Assembly: GCA_963792485.1 (NCBI GenBank)
Contig: CAWBWL010000007.1
Span: forward strand, 967,283 to 1,031,282
Direction: 5' to 3'
Origin: JANOYJ01 sp963792485
GTDB taxonomy: Bacteria; Pseudomonadota; Alphaproteobacteria; Rhizobiales; Rhizobiaceae
DNA length: 64,000 bases
A program made the position numbers and the translations under genes. Within the stretch, counting starts at the first letter, position 1. Every line of letters begins with the position of its first letter. The notes under the pieces were generated by a model. The model had not been told where the DNA came from and ran no database searches. It saw only the letters and a program-made list of their open reading frames with translations. Of the stretch, positions 8,235 to 15,247 are shown one piece after another.

Positions 8235-10053
8235 ATGCAAGTTGACACCCGCATCGCCGCCGTCACCAAGCGCATCATCGAGCGCTCGCGCCCGGGCCGC
8301 GAATTCTATCTTTCCCGCCTGCGCGACATGGCGGCCAACAAGCCGAAGCGCTCGCAGCTTGGCTGCGCAAATCTGGCGCATGGTTTCGCCGTCTGCTCGC
8401 CATCGGAAAAGGCGGCGCTGGCGGGCGACGTGGTGCCGAACATCGGCATCATCACCGCCTATAATGACATGCTCTCCGCGCACCAGCCGTTCGAGACCTA
8501 TCCGCAGCTGATCAAGGAGGCCGCAAAAGCCGCCGGCGGCATGGCGCAGGTGGCGGGCGGCGTGCCGGCCATGTGCGACGGCGTCACGCAGGGGCGCGCG
8601 GGCATGGAGCTGTCGCTGTTCTCGCGCGACGTGATCGCCATGGCGACCGCCGTCGGCCTGTCGCACGACATGTTCGACGCGGCCATGTATCTCGGCGTCT
8701 GCGACAAGATCGTGCCGGGCCTTGTCATCGGCGCGCTGACATTCGGCCATCTGCCTGCCGTGTTCGTGCCTGCCGGGCCGATGACCTCCGGCATGTCGAA
8801 TGACGAGAAGTCAAAGATCCGCCAGCTGTTCACAGAAGGCAAGGTCGGCCGCGCTGAGCTGCTCGAAGCCGAGTCGAAAGCCTATCACGGCCCCGGCACC
8901 TGCACCTTTTACGGCACCGCCAATTCCAACCAGATGCTGATGGAGATCATGGGCCTGCATCATGCCCGGCGCTTCGTTCGTCAATCCCGGCACGCCCTTG
9001 CGCGAAGCGCTGACGAAAGAGGCGACGCGCCGCGCGCTCGCCATCACCGCGCTCGGCAATGAGTACACGCCGGTCGGCGAGATGATCGACGAGAAGTCCG
9101 TCGTCAACGGCATTATCGGGCTGCACGCCACCGGCGGCTCGACCAATCTTGCCATCCATCTTCTCGCCATGGCCAATGCTGCGGGCATCAAGGTCACATG
9201 GCAGGATCTTTCCGACATTTCCGACGCCGTGCCGCTTCTGGCGCGGGTCTATCCGAACGGCCTTGCCGACGTGAACCATTTCAACGCCGCGGGCGGCATC
9301 GGCTTCATCATCCGCGAACTGCTCGACGCCGGCATCCTGCACGAGGATGTGCGCACCGTCTTCGGCGAAGGCCTGCGCCCTTACGCGGTCGAGGCCAAGC
9401 TCGACGCCAAGGGCGGCGTCACGCGCGTTTCCTCGCCCGCGCAGAGCGGCGATGAAAAAGTCCTCGCCCCCGTGACGAAAGCCTTCCAGCCGACCGGCGG
9501 CGTGCGGGTGCTGACCGGCAATCTCGGCACAGCCATCATCAAGACCTCGGCGATCAAGCCCGACCGCCACATCATCGAAGCCCCTGCCATGGTCTTCCAC
9601 AGTCAGGAAGAGCTGCACGCCGCATTCAAGGCGGGCGAGCTCGACAAGGATTTCGTCGCCGTCGTCACTTTCCAGGGACCGAAAGCCAATGGCATGCCCG
9701 AACTGCACAAACTCACCCCGCCGCTCGGCATATTACAGGACCGCGGCCGCATGGTCGCCCTCGTCACCGACGGCCGCATGTCCGGCGCGTCCGGCAAAGT
9801 GCCTGCGGCGATCCACGTGACCCCCGAAGCGCTCGACGGCGGCATGATCGGCAAAATCCGAACCGGCGACATCATCCGGCTGGATGCGACGACGGGGCAG
9901 CTTGAGGCCATGGTCGATGACAAGGTGCTGCATGCGCGGGCGAATGCGGATGTTGATTTGACGGGGAACACGTTCGGCACCGGGCGGGAGCTGTTCGGCG
10001 GGTTCCGGGCGCTGGTGAACCGGGCGGATCAGGGGGCTGGGGTGTTTGGGTGA
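8235..10053 (+). pseudogene. edd: Phosphogluconate dehydratase, one frameshift
   Basis: The enzyme dehydrates 6-phosphogluconate to KDPG and needs an Fe-S cluster. The first part holds 'CANLAHGFAVCSPSEK', 'PAMCDGVTQGRAGMEL' and 'GPGTCTFYGTANSNQ'. The second part, in another frame, starts PGASFVNPGTPLR and contains 'GLHATGGSTNLAIH' and 'LVTDGRMSGASGKVP'. The break is one extra base at about 8962: reading CTG-CAT-CTG-CCC-GGC instead of the given string joins the halves as ...GLHLPGASF.... The repaired protein has 605 residues, the normal length. No KDPG aldolase (eda) gene follows in the window. The rest of the gene is unspoiled, which favours a base-calling error. Confidence 0.93.
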
Positions 10054-10262
10054 ACGGTCTGTGGGCCGCCCAGTTTTTTTTCCAGCTTTGAAATGCGCGC
10101 TTCCAGTTCGTTGCCTTTCAAAAGCGCCCGATGTGCTGTGGCAATTGCCTTCGCGCAACCTGCCTCCCCGTTGGACTTGTTCGTGTGCCGAGCGATAGCG
10201 GGCGCAAGCAACAAAACAACCACGCGAAGGCCGAGCATCAATTCAGCAAGCAATTCGGTCAT
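10029..10262 (-). CDS. Small protein with membrane segment and coiled coil, unknown
   Basis: A 77-residue product starting at the ATG at 10260-10262, which has TTGGAG 9 bp upstream. Residues 5-25 (LAELMLGLRVVVLLLAPAIA) are hydrophobic, followed by a lysine- and glutamate-rich helix ('LEARISKLEKKLGG') that could form a coiled coil. Its 3' end overlaps the end of edd by 25 bp on the other strand. The arrangement recalls small phage-type accessory proteins, but there is no firm match. Confidence 0.4.
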   Translation of the reverse strand: MTELLAELMLGLRVVVLLLAPAIARHTNKSNGEAGCAKAIATAHRALLKGNELEARISKLEKKLGGPQTVHPNTPAP

Positions 10263-10376
10263 ATGAAGTTCTCCAATCAAGCCAGCGGAGTGCTGGCAAT
10301 GATTGAAAGTTAATGCTTCATGCGGGACTGAAATAGGCGGCACGATTTATTGCCAATTCGATTCAGTGCTTTGATT

Positions 10377-11066
10377 TCACTGCGGTGCCGATTTTCTTCC
10401 AGCCGAGGAGCGACCCGCATCCGGCGCGACACTTGCCCATGCGCGATCAAAGCCACGGTTGCTAGGTCTTCCAGAAAATTGCGCCAGTGCGTCCTCTTTG
10501 AAGCTCCTCTTGACCTTACGATTTAGCGGATCCTTTTCGAATTCATTTTTTAGCCAATCACGACACTCGGTTTCCGCTGCAATCGTTACGGCTGACGATT
10601 TTTCAGGAGGGTTATCATTTGTTAACTGACGGGATTTCCAATCTCGCCATTCATCTACTTTTAAGAACAGCGGCCAGCGATCATAATCCGACTGATAGGC
10701 GATCATGAATCCCGACACGATGGTATTATGTTGCACCCAGCCGGTGGAATTAAACAACGGCGGGTCCATCAGTTCGGGCTCGAGATGTGCACCGGCCCGG
10801 GTCCATACACTGAGTGGCCTAGTGCCATAATAGTGGCGAACTGCACGAGAGATGGTGTCCTCTGCTTCATGCGCGTGCTTCGTCAGGGCTTGCCAACGCC
10901 TATCTTCGATGCCTTGGTTGAATTCCTCAGTTGTTTTTGAATCAAGGGGGGAGCCATGCACGTTCAGGCCGTCGCGGCGCAGGACTTCAATTATCCATTC
11001 CTGAAATGCATCCGACAGTTTAACGTAGCCGTTTGGTATCAAGCCAACTTGTGGGGTATTTGCCAT
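10377..11066 (-). CDS. Protein of unknown function, accessory gene
   Basis: The 229-residue product (start MANTPQVG) has no signal peptide or membrane segment. Its C-terminal 60 residues ('ECRDWLKNEFEKDP...SNRGFDRAWASVAP') resemble a helical module at the end of many uncharacterised rhizobial proteins, often in islands. The central part is rich in aromatic residues ('HYYGTRPLSVW', 'YQSDYDRWPLF'). Base composition is less GC-rich than in the neighbours, which suggests transfer. An earlier in-frame start would add an unlikely leader of 23 residues. No function is proposed. Confidence 0.55.
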   Translation of the reverse strand: MANTPQVGLIPNGYVKLSDAFQEWIIEVLRRDGLNVHGSPLDSKTTEEFNQGIEDRRWQALTKHAHEAEDTISRAVRHYYGTRPLSVWTRAGAHLEPELMDPPLFNSTGWVQHNTIVSGFMIAYQSDYDRWPLFLKVDEWRDWKSRQLTNDNPPEKSSAVTIAAETECRDWLKNEFEKDPLNRKVKRSFKEDALAQFSGRPSNRGFDRAWASVAPDAGRSSAGRKSAPQ

Positions 11067-11155
11067 TCTGCTAGGTCCGTCGTCGAAACATCGATGATAA
11101 TTTGCTGCGCGGTTGCATATCAACGCTCTGCTCAAATTCTTTCAAGGAATAATCA

Positions 11156-11443
11156 ATGGACGTGACGAGGTCGCTTGTTGCCGCCGCAGCTATCGCCATA
11201 ATTGCAGTAGTTGGATACTATTTCTGGGGTGAATATCAACAGTCAAGTCGGCGCGCGGAGGCCGAGAAACGCATTGAGGGTGTGCGGGCTGAACTTTTTG
11301 ATCTTGCAAAGGCAGAACCGAGCGAGACAAACAAAGTCACCGAATTTTGTAAAAACATCGAGACGCTGCTGGCTTCGAGCCTTAAGGAAAACAGCATGGC
11401 AATCCAAGTTGGCAAAAACTGTCGTGCTTTGGGCTATCTGTGA
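11156..11443 (+). CDS. Small membrane-anchored protein, unknown
   Basis: A 95-residue product with one N-terminal hydrophobic segment (about residues 6-24, VAAAAIAIIAVVGYYFW) and a charged helical remainder with two cysteines ('EFCKNI', 'KNCRAL'). AAGGAAT stands just before the ATG. It is divergent from the unknown gene at 10377-11066, with 89 bp between starts. It could be a lipid-bilayer-anchored periplasmic helix. No family is recognised. Confidence 0.45.
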   Translation: MDVTRSLVAAAAIAIIAVVGYYFWGEYQQSSRRAEAEKRIEGVRAELFDLAKAEPSETNKVTEFCKNIETLLASSLKENSMAIQVGKNCRALGYL

Positions 11444-11789
11444 CAGTCAATTTTCTAATCGCATATTACAGGTGTTCTACAGGATACCGCGACTAACTTG
11501 CGGGCAAAGCAGCCGCACCTTGATCAGATTCACCGGCACCGGCGGACCCCCTCGCCAGCGATTTCTAAGGCTTGGCAAGAGCCAAACCTAAGAAATCGCG
11601 TCCTCTCCCACTTCGGGGAGAGGCAATGCCGGGCGTTTTCGCCAATTTTTTGCACCTCTTGTTTCAGCCGCAATGGCGCAAGGTTTTGCTTCTCCCTTGG
11701 TGGGAGAAGAAGCGATTTCTTAGGCTTAGCTCTTGCTAAGTCTTAGAAATCGCAGTTGAGGGGGACCCTCGCAGAGTTCAATGCCTCTC
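11444..11789. repeat. Composite palindromic element between small genes
   Basis: No gene is seen in these 346 bp. Two hairpins of related sequence, 11558-11599 and 11712-11753, each begin GCGATTTCT and end AGAAATCGC. Between them lie CTCTCCCACTTCGGGGAGAG (11593-11622 area) and CTTCTCCCTTGGTGGGAGAAG (about 11690-11711). Outer C- and G-tracts (near 11545-11554 and 11758-11767) frame the whole. It looks like a mosaic of two or more rhizobial palindromic units and may act as a bidirectional terminator. Confidence 0.75.
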
Positions 11790-12089
11790 CTACCCCGCCC
11801 TTGCCGCCGTCACCACCCGCTCCACCGTCTCCGGCGCAAGATCAATCACCCGCAGGAGCGTGGCGGCGATGCGGTCGGGGCGGCGGCGGTTTTGTTCCCA
11901 GTCGCGCACTGTGGCGGCGGAGAGGCCGAAGCGCGCGGCGAATTTGTCCTGGCTCAAATGCAGCCGCCTGCGGATGGCAGCGACATCGATTGCCTCCGGC
12001 GCAATCACCCGTGCGGGCGCAAGCCTGCCCTCGGCAATCGCCAAGGCCTCGTTCGCGCTCTCAATCAGCTCTTTGCCAAACTCGCTCAT
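11790..12089 (-). CDS. XRE-family antitoxin (HigA/NadS-like)
   Basis: A 99-residue protein with a helix-turn-helix in its second half ('LHLSQDKFAARFGLSAATVRDWEQNRRRPD', about residues 47-76), the usual layout of the antitoxin partner of RelE-like toxins encoded toxin-first. The start at 12089 is chosen because GAGGAAC lies 5 bp upstream and the upstream toxin stop codon is 1 bp away. It should repress the shared promoter by binding the inverted repeat at 12440-12458 and neutralise the toxin. Confidence 0.85.
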   Translation of the reverse strand: MSEFGKELIESANEALAIAEGRLAPARVIAPEAIDVAAIRRRLHLSQDKFAARFGLSAATVRDWEQNRRRPDRIAATLLRVIDLAPETVERVVTAARAG

Positions 12090-12090
12090 G

Positions 12091-12432
12091 TCAGTTCCTC
12101 GCTCTGTAAGCTGCGGCGATCTTCGGGAGCGCCACCGCCAGCTGGTTGCGCTCGGCAGGGGTGAGATTGGCCTTGCCGCCTTTGCCATACACTGCAAGCA
12201 GAAACACCGGCACATCCTGCCCGCCGAAATAATGGATTGTCCGGTAGCCACCGCTCTTGCCGTGGCCGCGCCCGGCATGGCGCATCTTGCGCGCGCCGCC
12301 GGTTCCGGCCATCAGATCACCGCCCAAAGGGTCGGCCGCAATGACGCTGGCAATCTCGAACACTTTATCCTCACTCAGCCCCTCCCTGTCCGCCTGCCGC
12401 TGAAATGTCGGGGTGAGAAGGATTGTGTGCAT
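12091..12432 (-). CDS. RelE/HigB-family toxin
   Basis: A 113-residue protein of the RelE superfamily: 'FQRQADREGLSEDKVFEIASVIAADPLGGDLMAGTGG' followed by 'GGYRTIHYF' and 'VFLLAVYGKGGKANLT', the order of strands and basic residues found in RelE/HigB mRNA interferases. It precedes its antitoxin by one base, the HigBA order. Such toxins cut mRNA on the ribosome when antitoxin is lost. The promoter at 12438-12466 places the transcript start almost on the ATG, and no Shine-Dalgarno sequence precedes it, so the mRNA may be leaderless. Length and core residues look intact. Confidence 0.87.
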   Translation of the reverse strand: MHTILLTPTFQRQADREGLSEDKVFEIASVIAADPLGGDLMAGTGGARKMRHAGRGHGKSGGYRTIHYFGGQDVPVFLLAVYGKGGKANLTPAERNQLAVALPKIAAAYRARN

Positions 12433-12437
12433 GAGTC

Positions 12438-12466
12438 TCTATACGGCTTGGCCGTATAATTGTCAA
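12438..12466 (-). promoter_or_regulatory. Sigma70-like promoter with embedded operator for the HigBA-like pair
   Basis: Read on the minus strand: TTGACA (12461-12466), a 17-base spacer and TATAGA (12438-12443). The inverted repeat TATACGGC-TTG-GCCGTATA (12440-12458) fills the spacer and the -10 box. A start point 6-8 bases after the -10 box falls within a base or two of the toxin ATG at 12432. Confidence 0.75.
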
Positions 12467-12575
12467 GCGGCGGGGCAGCAGCGCCTGCCGTAGGTTCAGA
12501 CTGACTCCCGCGCCCGTTGCAGGCCAACTCTTTTTGTGATCCTCTCGCACAGCCAGCACTATTTGGAGGTGCCAC

Positions 12576-13115
12576 ATGCCGACCAATATGGACCCGATCG
12601 CCCAGCACTACCTCCGCACTCTCCTTATTCAGCCGAAATTCAACTCCGCCAATCTCAATCCCGACCAGGCATTGCTGTTTCCAGCCTTTCGCGCCAAAAT
12701 CAAAACCTGCATCGCAAAATACAAAGCCAAGCATCCCGGACAGGACGTCACATTCACGGAAACCTATCGCAGCAACGCGCTGCAGCTGAAGCATTTCAAC
12801 AATGGCGCCAGCAAGATCAAAGCCTATGGCATGCATCACTACGGCATTGCCTGCGACAGCATTTTCGTCATCGGCGGAAAGCGCACCTACAAGGGCGATG
12901 TCATGGGATTGCGCAAAATATACCAGGACAACGGGCTTCAGATTCTTGGAATGTGGGATGCGCTGCATGTGCAGTTCATCCCCGTGAGCGAGCAAATGTC
13001 CCTGCGCGCCGCCGTCAAAAAAGCGGTCAAGGCGTTTCAGGCCGCAAACGGACTGATACAGACCGGCGAGGCCAATGCGGCAACGATTGCCATGGCGAAG
13101 AAGAAGTTTGTTTAG
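12576..13115 (+). CDS. M15-family D-Ala-D-Ala carboxypeptidase/endolysin-like peptidase
   Basis: A 179-residue protein with the metal-binding order of M15 peptidases: 'TETYRSNALQ' (about 62-71), 'GMHHYGIACDSIF' supplying His and Asp ligands (about 88-100), and 'MWDALHVQF' with the catalytic/ligand His near 132. The C-terminal 35 residues ('AVKAFQAANGLIQTGEANAATI') look like a short peptidoglycan-binding repeat. GGAGGT lies 6 bp before the ATG. It should cut peptide stems of peptidoglycan. With no signal peptide it resembles phage endolysins, and its place beside unknown genes and a toxin-antitoxin pair fits a phage or island remnant. No holin or Rz gene is recognised. Confidence 0.8.
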   Translation: MPTNMDPIAQHYLRTLLIQPKFNSANLNPDQALLFPAFRAKIKTCIAKYKAKHPGQDVTFTETYRSNALQLKHFNNGASKIKAYGMHHYGIACDSIFVIGGKRTYKGDVMGLRKIYQDNGLQILGMWDALHVQFIPVSEQMSLRAAVKKAVKAFQAANGLIQTGEANAATIAMAKKKFV

Positions 13116-13176
13116 ACTTAACGCCGAAGCCGCCGTTCGGGCAGTGAGAGCGAGGGAGCGCGCGCCGCCCGGCTCC

Positions 13177-14136
13177 TCAATACGCCGTCCGCCGCTCCTC
13201 TGACGGCGATCTCTGAAACTGCGCCCTATAGCTCTGCGCAAAATAGGAATGTGAACCAAACCCGGTCTGCAGCGCCACATCCAGTATCGGCGCATTGGTT
13301 TGCCGCAGAAGCTCGCGCGCCCGCTCAAGCCTCAATGTCATGTAATAGGAGCCGGGCGTCATGCCGAGATGGCGCAGGAACAACCGCTCGATCTGGCGCA
13401 CCGACAAGTTCACCGAAGCCGCAAGCTGCACCGCCGAGAGCGGGTCCTCCAGATGATCGGCCATCAGTTCGACGACAAGGCGCAGCTTTTCCGACTTGCC
13501 GTTCAAATCGCGCTCGCGGCCAATGCGCTGCCGGTCGCTCGCCGGGCGGATGCGCTCATGCTGGAACTGGTTGGCAACTTCCGCGGCGAGCGCGGGGCCG
13601 AAATCGCCCTTGATGATCTCGAGCATCAGGTCGATGGCCGTTGTGCCGCCGGCGCAAGTGTAGCGCTTGCGGTCGATCTCGAAAATATTGCCGGTGCATT
13701 CGATCTCCGGATATTTCTCCCGGAATGCGGCCCGGTTCTCCCAGTGAATTGTACAGCGGTACCCATCCATCAGCCCTGCTTCGGCCAGCATTTCCGAGCC
13801 CATCACCAGCCCGCCCAGCGCCCCGCCCCGACGGGCCACGGACCGCAGGGCGCCAAGTATCTTCGCCTTGTCGGGTACATCTGTCGAGAACGAGCAGGTG
13901 ACAAACAAAATGTCCGCTTGCGGCATGTTCGCGAGCGAATGATCGACATTCAGCCGCATGGCATTGGAAGCAGTCACCATGCCGCCCGTGGCTGAAACCG
14001 TTTTCCAGGCGTAAAATTCCTTGCCGCTCAGCCGGTTGGCCGATCTCATGCAGTCAATTGCCGCCGACAGCGAGAACATGCCGAAGCGCTCGGTCAAAAG
14101 GAAGGTAAAGAGGCGGCCCTTGGCGGTGTCGGACAT
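13177..14136 (-). CDS. GlxA-family AraC-type transcriptional regulator
   Basis: The 319-residue protein has an N-terminal DJ-1/PfpI-like domain (about residues 8-180; 'FLLTERFGMFSLSAAIDCMR', 'CAGGTTAIDLMLEII') and a C-terminal AraC DNA-binding domain (about 215-312) with two helix-turn-helix units ('QLAASVNLSVRQIERLF' and 'DVALQTGFGSHSYFAQSYRAQF'). Relatives such as GbdR, CdhR and ArgR control use of betaine, carnitine or arginine. None of those catabolic genes is adjacent, though a choline transporter lies 44 kb away. The ligand is unknown. It is monocistronic, with folD upstream on the same strand after a 56-bp gap. Confidence 0.9.
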   Translation of the reverse strand: MSDTAKGRLFTFLLTERFGMFSLSAAIDCMRSANRLSGKEFYAWKTVSATGGMVTASNAMRLNVDHSLANMPQADILFVTCSFSTDVPDKAKILGALRSVARRGGALGGLVMGSEMLAEAGLMDGYRCTIHWENRAAFREKYPEIECTGNIFEIDRKRYTCAGGTTAIDLMLEIIKGDFGPALAAEVANQFQHERIRPASDRQRIGRERDLNGKSEKLRLVVELMADHLEDPLSAVQLAASVNLSVRQIERLFLRHLGMTPGSYYMTLRLERARELLRQTNAPILDVALQTGFGSHSYFAQSYRAQFQRSPSEERRTAY

Positions 14137-14192
14137 GGCCTGTTCGTAATCGAAACCGAGCCGCGCGCAAGCCGTAATTGCGCTAAATGCTG

Positions 14193-15092
14193 TCAGAATT
14201 CCGGCGCGGGCAGTCCTGCGGAGCGGAAGGCCGACACCACTGTGTTTGCCATCAGCATCGCAATCGTCATTGGCCCGACACCACCCGGAACAGGCGTGAT
14301 CGCGCCTGCCTGCGCGCTCGCCGCATCAAATGCAACATCGCCCACCAGCCGGGATTTGCCCTCGCCCTTCTCAGGCGCGGCAATGCGGTTGATGCCCACG
14401 TCAATCACTGTCGCGCCCGGTTTGACCCAATCGCCCTTGACCATTTCGGGACGGCCAACTGCCGCCACCAGAATATCGGCATTGCGGCAAACGGCGGGCA
14501 GGTCCTTGGTCTTCGAATGCGCGATCGTCACCGTGGCGTTCGCAGCCAGGAGCAGATTGGCCATCGGTTTTCCGACAATATTGGAGCGGCCCACCACCAC
14601 GGCGTTCAGCCCGGACAGATCGGTCCCGTGAACTTGGCTGATCAAAAGCATCGACCCCGCCGGCGTGCAGGGCACGAAAGCCGACGCAGTCTCCCCTGCC
14701 CCGAGCTTGCCGACATTGACGAAATGAAAGCCGTCAACATCCTTCTCCGGCGCAATCGTCTGAATGATCTTGCCTGTGTCGATATGTTTGGGCAGCGGCA
14801 GCTGCACCAATATGCCGTGAATTTCAGGGTCTGCATTCAGCTTGCGCACCAGCGCAAGCACATCATCCTCCGAGGTCATCGCCGGAAGCGAGTGCTGCAC
14901 GGAGTGGAAATTGCACTCCTTCGCCCTGCGGCTTTTGGAAGCCACGTAGACTTGGCTCGCCGGGTCTTCTCCTACAATGACAACGGCAAGACCCGGCGCC
15001 ATGCCGCGCTCGGCAATCAGCCGCGTCGCTGCGGCCTTCACCTTGGCCACCACATCTTCCGCCGCTGCCTTGCCGTCAATGATCCGGGCCAT
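14193..15092 (-). CDS. folD: Bifunctional methylene-THF dehydrogenase/methenyl-THF cyclohydrolase
   Basis: A 299-residue enzyme interconverting methylene-, methenyl- and formyl-tetrahydrofolate with NADP+. Signatures are complete: the lysine region 'SQVYVASKSRRAKE' (about 48-61), 'GILVQLPLPKHID', the NADP loop 'VVVGRSNIVGKPMANLLL', and the C-terminal 'PGGVGPMTIAML'. Length is normal. It is a housekeeping enzyme of one-carbon metabolism in the cytosol, with no obvious tie to its polysaccharide neighbour. Confidence 0.97.
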   Translation of the reverse strand: MARIIDGKAAAEDVVAKVKAAATRLIAERGMAPGLAVVIVGEDPASQVYVASKSRRAKECNFHSVQHSLPAMTSEDDVLALVRKLNADPEIHGILVQLPLPKHIDTGKIIQTIAPEKDVDGFHFVNVGKLGAGETASAFVPCTPAGSMLLISQVHGTDLSGLNAVVVGRSNIVGKPMANLLLAANATVTIAHSKTKDLPAVCRNADILVAAVGRPEMVKGDWVKPGATVIDVGINRIAAPEKGEGKSRLVGDVAFDAASAQAGAITPVPGGVGPMTIAMLMANTVVSAFRSAGLPAPEF

Positions 15093-15247
15093 TCAGCACC
15101 TTTAGCCTTTTTGAAGGGCATTACGCCCGTATGCGCGTTTGAGGCAGAGCCCAAAGCGGCGCGCGTTTGCCTATTTCCGATCTTGGGGAAGGTCAACGGC
15201 TGCGGACATTGATTCTTGAAGGCTGCGCGGATTCTCTCAGTCTCGCA

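Noticed and set aside
14187..15212. 341-codon plus-strand frame opposite folD
   Set aside because: Its arginine- and histidine-rich product has no domain. It is an antisense shadow of folD in GC-rich DNA. The same holds for the long frames opposite zwf, edd, ureC, hisD, murA and the catabolic operon.
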